A program made the position numbers and the translations under genes. DNA of 64,000 bases from positions 806,001 through 870,000 of the forward strand of contig JANTQA010000030.1 in assembly GCA_027625915.1 (NCBI GenBank), written 5' to 3'. Below the pieces are notes generated by a model. The model was not told where the DNA came from. It did not search any database and worked only from the letters and a program-made list of their open reading frames with translations. Source of the stretch: Anaeramoeba flamelloides (lineage: Eukaryota; Metamonada; Anaeramoebidae). Within the stretch, counting starts at the first letter, position 1. Each line of letters starts with the position of its first letter. Below, one piece after another: positions 1 to 10,523 of this stretch.

Positions 1-1751
1 AAGCATAAATTTCTTCAATTTTAAAACAAATTGTTTTCTTTAATGACACAATCAATTTAGTTAATCCGATTGAATCTAATTTGTAGTTTGTTTCTAATCC
101 TCTATATTTGACACAGTTGGGATTTTGTAGAATTCATGAGAAAAAAATTACTTATTTGAATATAAACTTTGTTTCAGTCAAAGTGACCCAGCATTTTTTC
201 AAATATCAATTTTTTTATATAAGTGACCTTTGAAAAACAAATAAGAAAAAAACAGAATAATACATATCAAAGAATTCTTGATATCCGTCTTAAAGAAAAC
301 TAAAAAATCAATATATTTTCGTACATATTGAAAAACCCCAAAATTCTAAGGGTTCTATTGAGAAAAACAACAATGTTCCTTTTGATCTCCTATTGAAGAT
401 CCAAATAAAATCCCAATAGAAACAAATCGGATTTACATACAATCATTTTCCACTGTTTCAATGGCATGAGAATAACACATTTTTACCTAGCGACTATAGA
501 TCTTGCAATAAAAAAAAAATTTGTAAATGAATCAGGTGTAAAAAATAAATCGAAAAAAAAAAGTAACAATGTATAAAAAATGATTTCGATTTTAAAAAAT
601 TTCCAAAATAAATTTTTTCTTCTAATATCAATTCGAACCCTTGAAAAACAGGTATTTCACCTATTACAACTCGGTCCCTTTGAATGGTAAATAGTGTAGA
701 AAAAATCAAAAAAAATTCGCCGAGATCTCTTAAACTTTCAAAGATCTACACTTCTGAACTAACATAGTTGTTTTAAAAATGATAAACCACAACCATTCTA
801 ATTGGATATTGAGTGTCTCTCTTTGGTACTTTTTTCAAAAAATATACTTGTATTTCCTTGTTGAATTTTAGAGATCGATCGAACACCACAATTTTCTTAT
901 CACTAATTAGTCTTATTATACTGTTCAAAATCACAAAACAAAGTAATTTTCAATTTCAAACAAATCTTTTTGAACTGCAATTACTGTACTATTAAGGTTT
1001 ACAATACTACAAGGGCGATAAAAAATTGTCTTGTATTAGCTATGAAAAATTGTTATTTTGGTTCTTAATTGATTGATCTTAAACTTTGTATGGTTTTTAA
1101 TATATGTTCAAAAAGAATGTCAATTTTTGTTTTTGAAAAATCCGAATTTAAGAGTCTACGGTGAATAATCTGGGGGGTGTTTAATAATTAAAAAGTGACT
1201 TGTGGGTTATCAATTGAAATTTTTTATTGGTTTTGTTTTATTTGGAGCTTTTCACATTTTTTTTCTAGATTTTAGGTAACTGAGTAAAATGATAATCAAG
1301 ATATTTCAATCAACAACCCAAAAACTAAAATTCGTTCTAAAAGATTATTCAATGTATTAGTTTTAAACTCTTAAATTAGGATTTTGAAAAATAATACAAA
1401 TGCTGTTTTTAAACCTATTTTAAAATTCATCCCCATTTTTGAAAGATCAATCAACGAAGAACCTAAACAACAAGTTTCCATAGCTACTACAAGATAATCT
1501 TGTCTCCAGTTTTAGAGATTATAAACCTTAATCCAGAGATCCAATAATTACGAGAGCTGAATTAACGAAAATTTTATCCAAATTACCAATTCCAACAACA
1601 AACAGAAATTCATTATTCGTTGTTCTCTAAATATGAAAATTATGTCTATTGCTTGTTCAAATTTTCTAAAAGTTCTAAAATGTTCTAAAATGTTCTGAAA
1701 TTGTTAAGATGAATTTTTTACCATTTTTTTACTTCTTCCTTGTTTTAAAAA
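1..1751. other. 5' intergenic stretch with one dispersed repeat copy
   Basis: No coding region is supported here. Positions about 150-715 are a diverged copy of the repeat also found at 3640-4215 and 53805-54490 (family B in this annotation). The rest is AT-rich sequence with no recognisable gene, RNA or promoter motif. Short open frames in it are low-complexity and lack any family signature. Confidence 0.6.
150..715 (+). repeat. Dispersed repeat family B, copy 1
   Basis: Collinear with 3640-4215 and 53805-54490. Shared blocks include TTTTTTCAAATATCA, CATTGAAGATCCAAATAAAA (here CTATTGAAG...), AACACATTTTTACC and GATCTTGCAAT. Copies are diverged with many small gaps. No long open frame survives, so the element type is unknown; it may be the decayed remnant of a transposable element. 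Confidence 0.75.
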
Positions 1752-4700
1752 ATGTCTTCCAAACTATTTGCACTAAGAAACCAATTTTACATTGGGAATT
1801 ACCAACAAGCAATTAACGAAGGATCTCTAAAATTGAAATCCACAAAAGACAAACTTGAAAGGGACTGTTATGTTTATCGTAGTCATATTGCACTTGGAAA
1901 TTACCAAATGATACTGAATAGCATTTCGGAATCTGATGCTATTGAACTTAAAGTAATTAAACTATTTGCAACTCTTTTAAACAATCCTGAAGAGAATAAA
2001 GAGATTGTTTTAGAAACTTTAAAAAGCTGGCTGACCGAGATCGGTTATGAAAACAATTATTTATTCCAAATAAATGCAGCAACGATTTTTGCCTTTGTAG
2101 ACAATTATGAAGAAGCTCTTCGTATCTTGGATTCATCCGAACAATTGGAAATTTGTGCGATCAAAATCCAAATTTATTTATCAATTAACCGAAAAGACAA
2201 AGCAGTCAAAGAATTAGGAGTACTTCGAAAAATAAATGAAGACGCTACAATATACCAACTTGCTTCCAATTGGATCGATCTTTTTTTGGTATGTTTCTCA
2301 ACTCTTTTGTTTTCGTTTTTTTTTCTTTTTTCTTCTTTCTTTTTTATATTTTATTATTTATTTTTTTTTTTTTTTTTTTTTTTGTCAATTTTTTTCTAAT
2401 GAAATTGACACTCATTTCAAAAAAGAAATTGCTAATTGAACTCCGTTTTCTTTTTTTTATTTGAATTACAAGAGTCTCAAAAAGCACAAAAGAATTGTCT
2501 TCGAATTTTACACATAATCCCAAATTCTTTCTTTTGGTAGTTGGGTGTGTAAGTGGTAGCTTTGCAATTCTTTGATCACGTTCATGAAACAGTCTTTTTC
2601 TCATTTGTAACGAAATATAATTTTTAGATCTATTTCCTCAAAATTTTTCCTCCTTATTAAACGACTGGATGAAACAAAAACACAAGATCACGAAAAAAGT
2701 CAATTAAAAATTAACATTTTTAGAATTTAATTACACTGTTCTTTATTGAACTTTGGGATTAAAGTTTAAATTTTATCATTTGGAAACTTACACACATGTG
2801 CAAAAAGTGTTTTCGTAATATGTTAAGTTTTTTGACTAAATTTTTCATTTTTCCAAAAACTATAAAACTTTTCCGATGCACCCCGACGGGAGAGGTTTTT
2901 TGTCAGCGGGCTTGGGGATTTTAAGAACAAAAAATTCGATTTAATTATCGAATAAAAATGTTTGGGGTTGAAAAAGAAATTCTAAAATCGAAAATAATTA
3001 TCAGAAATCAAAACACAAAAACAACCCCAAACATTTTTATTCTATTATAACCACCAAATTGTTTTTTTTTTTGGTATTAGAAACCTCAAGTTTGTTAACA
3101 ATAAACCTCTTCCGTCGGGGTGCATCGGAAAAGTTTTATAGTTTTTGGAAAAATGAAAAATTTAGTCAAAAAACTTAACATGTTAAGACAACACTTTTTG
3201 CGCATGTGCAGTACTGCTAAGATTCATAACGGAAAATTACCAAACTCAAATTTCAGAGTGAATCCCAAACTGTACAACAAAACATTTTGTCCAATGATTG
3301 TTATTCGTTCGTTCACAAATTTTAATTGATTGCCCCCTCCCAACTAAATATTTAAAGTAAATTTTTGAATAGGTCCAAGCACATTGGTCTTTTTTTGAAG
3401 AAAAATTTGAATCAATAAACAAACATACATCTTTTTTGCCTAATCAATTTCATTAATTGGAACTACATAGAAAAGAAAAAATTGAATATTTCGGGTGAGA
3501 ACAATTTAGCTGTAAGCATAACATGAGAAAAATTGCAAATTTTTATGTATATCATTCTACAATTTCTGTGTGAAAAGATTTAATTTCTTTGGGCGATGTA
3601 GAATGATTTTCTATAAATTTGTAAAATTTGTCATGTTATATCAACTTGTAAATAATCTATTTGATAAACTTTGTTTTAGTCAAAGGCGCCCAACATTTTT
3701 TTCAAATATCATATATTTTTATATAATTAACCTTTGGAGATTAAATAAGAAATAAGTTAAATAATACATATTAGAGGATAGTTGATATCTGTATGAAATA
3801 AAACTAATAAATCAATAGATTTTCTTAAAAATTGAAAAACTGAAAATTCTGATATTCCTATCATTTAAAAAAAACAACCTTTATTTTGAACTTCCATTGA
3901 AGATCCAAATAAAATTCCAATAGAAATCAAAATGATTTCTCTACAATCAATTCTACTGTTTCAATAACATTTGAATAACACATTTTTACCAAGTGACTAC
4001 CGATCTTGCAATAAAAAAAAAATTTGCAAATGAATTAATTATCAAAAAAAAATTGAAAAAAAAAGAAATAATGCAAAATGAGAAAAAACGATTTCAATTT
4101 TGAAAATTTCCAAAAGAATTTTTTCTACTAATATCTATTCAAACCCTTTAGACACAGATATTTTACTCTATTACAACAGGGACCATTTTAACTGGGAAAT
4201 GGTTTAAATTGGATTTTATATACCTTTGGGTTTAATGGATATGAGAAATTCATGTTATTAATTTTTTTTATTATATTGTAAATAATTAAAATTTGATATG
4301 TTATGTCTTAAATATAAAATTTTTAACATACCAAAATTCAATTTTTTTAAAAAAAAAACTTTTTTAATCAATTCTAGAAGAAATACCAAATTAGAAATAC
4401 TAACCAATTGAAATGTTAACAATTATTTATCATTTACATATATCACAAATGAAAAAATAAAAAATTATCAACAACACAAAAGAAAAAATGTTGTTTCCAA
4501 AAATTTTAGAGATACCACAACAAAAAAAAGTATTGGTTATTTTGTTTAAATTCTATTAACAATTCTTGATCGATCAAAGAATTATTTATTGATTAAAATT
4601 GAAAGCCAATTATTTTTTTGATTTTCAGTCGAGCTTTTCTTGAGTTTTCTGTTTATTTGTAAAATCTATTGATTTTCGTTAGGTTTTTTTGAGTTTTCTA

Positions 4701-7700
4701 TTTATTTCGAAAATCAATAGATTTTCGTTAGTTTTTTTGAGGTTAACTGTTTTATTTATAAAATCCATTGGTTTTCGTTAGGTTTTTTTTTTATTTTCGA
4801 AATAAACCGGAAATTTATTAAAATTTTCTGTTTATTTCAAAAAGTAAAAAAAAACCTAGAACACTTCATAAATAAAATAGAAAACCTCAAAAAAACCTAG
4901 AACACTTCACAAATAAAATAGAAAACCTCAAAAAACCCTTACGAAAATCAATAGATTTTACAAATAAAACAGAAAACCTCAAGAAAAGCTAGACACTTGA
5001 CGGAAACTTTCGTTAGGTTTTCCAGAATTTAAAAGAATAGAGTAAAATCTTTGAGATTTTTACTCTATTCTTTTAAAACCTGGAAAAAACAGGACACTCA
5101 ATATTTATTATCAGTTTTTTTTTTCTATATTTCAGTTTTATTAAAATTAAATAGAACATTTTTAAAACTATTGGTTATTATCTATTCAAGTAAATATCCT
5201 CAAGTTGAATTAAACTTAAATTCATTCTTACATTGATTTAATAATTTTTTACCCCAAAATAGCAACTTATTTCTAGACTAGAGAGAGTTTTAATAATCAT
5301 GGTACTACTAATAACAATAAATACAATAGCCTCAAAAAAAAAAAAAAAATGAAGTTCTGGAACATTTATTATATTGTATATAAACGTTATTATTGACTAA
5401 TCATGAACTGTTAATTAAAGTATCCGTTTTATCTAACTTGGGATTTTTCAATTTTATTTTTTCATACTTGTGATGTCTTTCACTACAATTTCAGTATTTT
5501 TTATTTTTTCTAATTTCAAGCTAACAACACCAAAAATAGTTTTATTTTTTATTTGAATATTAAAAAATGAAAGGGAAATGTTTATCAATAAACTAATAAA
5601 GAAATAAAAAAAAATACCAAAATATGATAAAATTTAACGGCTTTATTAATATTTTGGAAACATAAATAAAAAAATTATTAATTTGGAATTGAATTAAGAG
5701 TGCAAATAGAAATTTGAATTTAGCAACATCAAGGTTAAAAAAGTTTCGATAATCTATTTTTTTGATCATAAAAGATTTATCCAAAATAGATTTGGATTGA
5801 AAAAAGAAATTTATTCAAATACTAAAGATTTTAAGAAACAAAATAAGGTATTTCTTTTTTTATTTTTTTTACGAAAGTAGGCACATTTTCCCATTTTTGA
5901 AAATTTTAATGATGAGAACCTTACTGAAAAAAAGATTTTTCAGTTTCCACAGCATATTTAAACTTTAAAACCAAATATATCATTAACTACTATATTTGTG
6001 AAAAGAAATACATGCCAAAGTAAATCAGAGTTGAATCTTTAATTTATATATTTTTTGAAAATTTTTATTGTTTAAATTTTTGGTTTTAATTAAATTGTGT
6101 TTTGAATATAGAAATGTTCTAGTGAATTCTTGAAATTAACCTCAGAGCAAAACGATAAAACTAGATATGAGAAGGTGCGCATTTAAAACAAATCTTTTCT
6201 TTTTGAAAACCAAACAAGAAAGATCACCTTCCAAATAAACTTGTTGAAATTAAAAATGAAAAAAAAAAAAATTCAATCAAAGTATATATTTTTGAAGATA
6301 TGCTTTCTTTATATTCTTAATTTGGATGTGTTCAGACAAGGAATTGTATTGCATTGAATTTCTCGCGCCATTACTATTTATTATTATTTAACAAAAAACT
6401 TTTTTGCAAATTTGTTTTCAAAATTCCTTTTTTCAAATATTGTTATCAAACAAAGCCGAAAACAAAGAATACTATTTCAAACATTAAAGGAAAAGGATCG
6501 AATTCTCGGAACCAAAAAAAACTTTCAAAAATTTCAACCCAAAATAATTGAAAAATTGAGAAAAAATTTAAGCTAATATTTCTCATAATTATTTTGTGTT
6601 TCCAATATGGATGGAAAATAAATCATTATCAAATCAAACAAATTTATACAAATAGATCTATATTTCTGAAGAATAATTTAAAAAATATCCTATCTTTTCT
6701 TTAATCCAAAACAAGAATTAGATGAATTAAAAGAAAAATAGGATATTAAAATTCATTTTTGAAATTATTTTGAAATTGAAAGTAATTTGTTTCTTAAATA
6801 TTTTTCAAATAAAAGTTTTTACAATGAAGAATTAAAAATTAAACTGATTAAAAAAGAAAGAATTGTGTAAAATTTTATAGATAAGATCAAGAAAAAAATG
6901 ATTTATTTTTATTTTTTCTTTCTCAATTTTTTCATTTTTCTTAATCTTTCCCTTTTTTAATTAGTATGCAAGTATATTATACCAGGATATATTTCACTCC
7001 CTTTTTATTTAAACATTAATTTATTTCATCAAAGAAATGATTTTAATGATTCAATTTTGAATAAACTGAGGCACTTAAAATTGGTAAATGTTTTCTTCCT
7101 CCCTTAAATATTTTTTTTGAAAACTCTCTTAAAAATTATAAATCCATAAAGGATAAAAAGGTTTATTTATTTTCGAGTGGGACTGAAAAATCTTATTTAA
7201 TTGATTTTTTTGAATGAATTTTCTTGAAAAAATTCAATCTTTGACAGACATCAGGTACCTGTACTCATTTTCATTAATCAGATTTATTTTTTGAGATTAT
7301 CTGTTCCCAAGTGGGTTTGGAAAATTACAAATATACACTGTAAAGAAAACTATTTATCACTTGGATGTTTGGTTAGTAGTTAGATCTAAATCTTTTTTTA
7401 AATTGATGAAAATAAAATAAAAAGACAAAGATCATCCCTCAACCTAGAGGAAGAATAGTTTAATCAAGTTTTTTGGTTTTAAAATTGTTTTATTTGTGTG
7501 TGTATTTCAAAAATGCAAATTTTAGTGCCTTTTTTTTTCATAAAATAAATAAAGTTTCGAAATTTTCTCCTTCCTGGATTAAATTTTTCCAATATTTATC
7601 AATTTTTAAAGAAATTTTTTATTTTTAATATCCAAAACTATAAAAAAATGAAAATTTTAAGACTTTTTTTTAAAATAAATTTCCTTGTGGTGTATTGTAA

Positions 7701-9051
7701 AGTAAACTAAATTCCAAAAATTTGAAAACTGTTTAAACAGTTGAAAGAATAAAAATACTGCACGCTTTACATTCAATTTGGAAATAATTTTGATTTTACA
7801 AACTATTTCATTTTTTGTCATTTTTATTTTGTTTTCATTTCCTTTTTTCCAGTTACGTTATCTGTTTCGTTAGATCTGGGAAATTTTTTTTTTTCAATGG
7901 TTGATAAAAAGGTTTAGTGTTGAGTTTGTTAAATAGAAAAATCACATACAATTAGCCGATGGTATCTTATGCAATTGATCGATCAACAATTGTTTGGTGA
8001 AATTTCAACAAATTTAACCAATACATTTTTTGTTCTCGCTCGTTTCATCATTTTGGACCCACCAATTTTTCATTTTTTGGTTTTATAGTTTTTTTTCTTT
8101 TATTAGGATAAAAATGGTTACTTATAAAAACATTAATACTGGGCAATCTAAATGTGGTTTTATATTAGGTTTGAAAAAATATAATAAATTGAGTTTTTTT
8201 TTTTTTGCCAATTTTTGATTTTGGGTGTGTCAAAATTTTTGGAATGGGGTTTCGTTGTCTGGAAATTCATTGGACATCAACAAATAAGGAAACCTCTTTG
8301 TCAATGAAGTAATTTTTCAAAAAGTTTTGAAAGACTAATTAGAAAATAATTTCGTTTCAAGTTTTTCAACAATTTGACAGATAATTTTTTAAAACCTTTT
8401 TAACACAGTTTTTTTAAAATAGCTTTTCACCAATTTCAAAATATAAATGAAATTATTCTTTTAAGGAATATTTTTAAAAAAAATCATTAATATACATTTT
8501 TTAGAAAACAATAATATCAACAAATTTTTTAAAAATAATATTTTTAATTTTTGTTTCATTTTCACAACTTTCAACTGAATCCATCATTTTATAATTCATT
8601 CATTAATAATAATAATAAAATAATAATGTGTTGTGTCAATAATTGAATTTAAAAAAAATATTTTTCTTGTTCATTATTATTTTTTACATTGATTTATTTT
8701 CAATAGAATGATGAACAATCAATCCAAAAAGCACTTGAAAGCTACAATGAACTTGGCCAATTATATGGTAAATCTGTTTCAGTTTTAAATTCGATTGCCG
8801 TTTGCCATATGAAATTAGGTGAATTTTCACAGGCAGAAAAATATTTAAAGCAAGCCTTAGAAAAAAAGCCCGTTGATCCAATGACAAATAGCAATTTAGT
8901 TACAGCACTAAGCAATTCCGGGCTCAATAGCAAAATAGTTAAAAGACAAATAGCAACAATGCTATCGCTTCGTGAAAAAACTCCACTCATTGAGAAATAC
9001 TTTAATTTGGAAAGTGAATTCGATAAACTTGCTGAAAAATTTTATAATTAA
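1752..9051 (+). CDS. COPE: Coatomer subunit epsilon (COPI), two exons
   Basis: Epsilon-COP is a TPR-like helical subunit of the COPI coat, which buds vesicles from the Golgi towards the ER. Exon 1 is 1752-2288 (179 codons, phase 0, donor GTATGT) and exon 2 is 8707-9051 (acceptor TTTTCAATAG, stop TAA). Joined, they give 293 residues, close to the roughly 300 usual for the family. Seen features are the N-terminal LFALRNQFYIGNYQQAI motif, the LASNWIDL segment at the exon 1 end, and AVCHMKLGEFSQAEKYLKQA in exon 2, which matches the ACHM...G.W..AE..L..AL region of animal epsilon-COP. The spacing between W and CHM across the junction is within one residue of the human protein, so no exon appears to be missing. 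The gene converges on the actin gene, 347 bp downstream. Confidence 0.93.
2791..3210. mobile_element. 420-bp foldback (MITE-like) element with 105-bp inverted arms
   Basis: The left arm 2791-2895 and right arm 3106-3210 are reverse complements with only scattered differences; the inner ends carry CCGATGCACCCCGACGG and its complement. A second inverted pair lies inside (about 2943-2970 and 3022-3050, AATGTTTGGGGTTG and its complement). Weaker symmetry continues outwards to about 2740 and 3280. There is no transposase. The GC-rich core stands out from its surroundings. A related single arm lies at 57008-57095. No clear target duplication was seen. Confidence 0.85.
3640..4215 (+). repeat. Dispersed repeat family B, copy 2 (intronic)
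   Basis: Same orientation as copy 1, and the clearest match to it. Homology with copy 3 continues, with an interruption, to about 4550 (AATTGAAATGTTAACAATTA at 4407 and 54497). It lies wholly inside the coatomer epsilon intron. Confidence 0.75.
4550..5420 (+). repeat. Dispersed repeat family A, copy 1 (intronic), with internal foldback
   Basis: Matches 32095-32880 in the same orientation and, in part, 14020-14410 inverted. Shared blocks include AAAGAATTATTTATTG, TTTCAGTTTTATTA and ACTAATAACAATA. Its left half (4625-4998) is a loose inverted repeat made of near-tandem units of the type TTTTGAGTTTTCTATTTATT. The 75-bp hairpin at 5011-5092 follows. No coding capacity. Confidence 0.75.
5011..5092. 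repeat. 75-bp hairpin family, copy 1
   Basis: The arms TTTTCCAGAATTTAAAAGAA and its near-complement surround a short loop at ATCTTTGAGATTT. The same hairpin recurs at 14278-14354, 32384-32462, 32481-32558 and 36176-36252, with a degraded copy at about 19244-19325. Confidence 0.8.
5860..6860 (+). repeat. Dispersed repeat family F, copy 1 (intronic)
   Basis: Collinear over about 1 kb with 22090-23090 in the same orientation. Shared blocks include AAATCAGAGTTGAAT, AAATTTTTGGTTTTA, CAAAGTAAATC-type segments, GAAAGATCACCTTCC (with a small gap) and ACTTTGAATTTCTCG (here CATTGAATTTCTCG). No open frame is shared, so it reads as non-coding or long-decayed. Confidence 0.75.
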
Positions 9052-9398
9052 TTCAAAAATTGAAAAAAAAAAAAAATAATCATAAAAAAGATTTCAAGGA
9101 AATTTTCTAAAGAATTATTGGAAAAAAGAGAAAAATATTTTTTATTTTGAATACACACATTTATTTATTTATTTATTTTAAATAATTGAAACAGAAAATT
9201 ATTGTTTTTTTATTTCGAAAATAATTGTTTTTTATTATTTGTTTTTTTTTTTTAAATAAGGGTAACTGCGTAATAGGTGTATAAAAAATTGTTTAAAGGT
9301 AATATCTCGTGAAAAATTAATTTTTAATTTTTGCTGTGATTACCAAAAAAAACTTTTTAACATTTTGCTCATTTTGTTTGTTATACCCCACCCTACCC
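9052..9398. other. Convergent 3' spacer between COPE and actin
   Basis: 347 bp of A/T homopolymer and short TTTA repeats between two converging stop codons. Both transcripts must end here. No canonical AATAAA site stands out among many A-rich runs. Confidence 0.6.
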
Positions 9399-10523
9399 TT
9401 AAAAACATTTTTTGTGCACAATTGATGTTCCTGTTTCTTCATATTCCTTTGTTGTGATCCACATTTCTTTGAAAGTTGAAAGGGAAGAAAGTATCGACCC
9501 CCCTTTCCAAGCAGAATATTTCCTATCTGGTGGAGCTGTTACAGAAATTTCCAATGTTTTGATTTTCTGTTTCATCTCCTTGGTTAGACGCTCTTCAAAG
9601 CCTGGAAACAATGTGTTGCCGCCTGCTAAAGAAATATTTTTAAAAAGATACCTTCGGAAATCTCGATCACATTTCATTATTGAATTGAAAACAATTTCGT
9701 GAATACCAAATTGTTCGGACCCAACTAAGGTAGGGTTGAAATTTATTTCTGGTCCTCTAAATCTTTCGTTCCCAAGACAAATTACTTCTTTATTTGGTAG
9801 ACGATAACTTTTTTCAAATTTCGCGGTATTCTTTGAAGCATTGTCCATTTCTTCTTCAAAGTCTAGTGCTACATATCCCAATTGCTCTTTAACACCGCTA
9901 ACTTTTAATTTGTCCTCAATTGAATTTGTAAAAGTGCGTTCTCTTTCTTCATTAATGATCTTTGTAAAATAATCAGTCACTTGATCACCACCAATATGGG
10001 TTTTGTTAATTGCATGAGGAATAGCATATCCATCATAAACTGGTAAGACGTGTGTGACGCCGCCACCACTATCAATAACAACGCCTGTGGTTTTTCCAGT
10101 CGCATAAAGTGAAAGAGCACATTGGTTCGCAAGATACATAAATGGTACCTTGAAAGTTTCAAACATGATCTCGGTGATATTTTCTCGAATAACTTTTGTG
10201 CTTGCCGGCCTTTCAGCTAATAAAACCGGGTGGTCTTCTGGCGATACTCTCAATTCGTTATAAAAGGTATGTTGCCAGATTTTTTCCATCCATTCCCAGT
10301 TCTGGTAAAGCCCAAATTCTATTGGTTTGTTGAAGAATAACGAATCTTGTTCCTTGAATATTTCTGTCCCAATGTAATAATCTTTTTGTCTTTCTTCAAC
10401 AAGATCAGCGCTTTTCCATTTTCCAACAATTGTAGGAAATACTACTTTTGGCTTTTCCACTCCAGCAAATCCAGCTTTTGTGGTTGATGAGCCATTATCA
10501 ATAACAATTGGGATTGTTTCCAT
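9399..10523 (-). CDS. Divergent actin / actin-like protein, 374 aa
   Basis: An intronless gene whose length matches conventional actin (375-376 aa). The start is the ATG at 10523; an open frame extends five codons further but only to a TTG. Actin landmarks in order are IDNGSSTTKAGFAG (9-22), PIEFGLYQNWEWMEKIWQHTFYNELRV-type block (67-93), HPVLLAERP (98-106), LSLYATGKTTG (137-147), DSGGGVTH (151-158), YVALDFEEEM, GNERFRGPE, GIHEIVFNSIMKCD, LAGGNTLFPG, APPDRKYSAWKGGSILSSLSTF and the C-terminal SIVHKKCF. The residue matching actin Asp157 is Gly154, while Asp9, Gln134, Asp151 and His158 are kept. The G in the first phosphate loop (DNGSG in actin) is Ser here. This suggests a fast-evolving actin paralogue with altered nucleotide chemistry. 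No Arp-specific insert was recognised, so it could also be an orphan Arp. Confidence 0.9.
   Translation of the reverse strand: METIPIVIDNGSSTTKAGFAGVEKPKVVFPTIVGKWKSADLVEERQKDYYIGTEIFKEQDSLFFNKPIEFGLYQNWEWMEKIWQHTFYNELRVSPEDHPVLLAERPASTKVIRENITEIMFETFKVPFMYLANQCALSLYATGKTTGVVIDSGGGVTHVLPVYDGYAIPHAINKTHIGGDQVTDYFTKIINEERERTFTNSIEDKLKVSGVKEQLGYVALDFEEEMDNASKNTAKFEKSYRLPNKEVICLGNERFRGPEINFNPTLVGSEQFGIHEIVFNSIMKCDRDFRRYLFKNISLAGGNTLFPGFEERLTKEMKQKIKTLEISVTAPPDRKYSAWKGGSILSSLSTFKEMWITTKEYEETGTSIVHKKCF

Larger units (their letters stand above)
2289..8706 (+). other. 6,418-bp intron of the coatomer epsilon gene
   Basis: This intron starts GTATGT, ends CAATAG and is phase 0. It contains a 420-bp foldback (2791-3210), family B repeat (3640-4215, with weaker homology to 4550), family A repeat (4550-5420), family F repeat (5860-6860) and a weaker family I match (about 7740-7900). 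The first 110 bp after the donor are strongly T-rich. No host exon or nested gene was found in it. Confidence 0.88.

Noticed and set aside
2289-2399. Extension of the first COPE exon as a Phe-rich tail
   Set aside because: The added residues come from T runs directly after a GTATGT donor, and the true C-terminus is found in exon 2.
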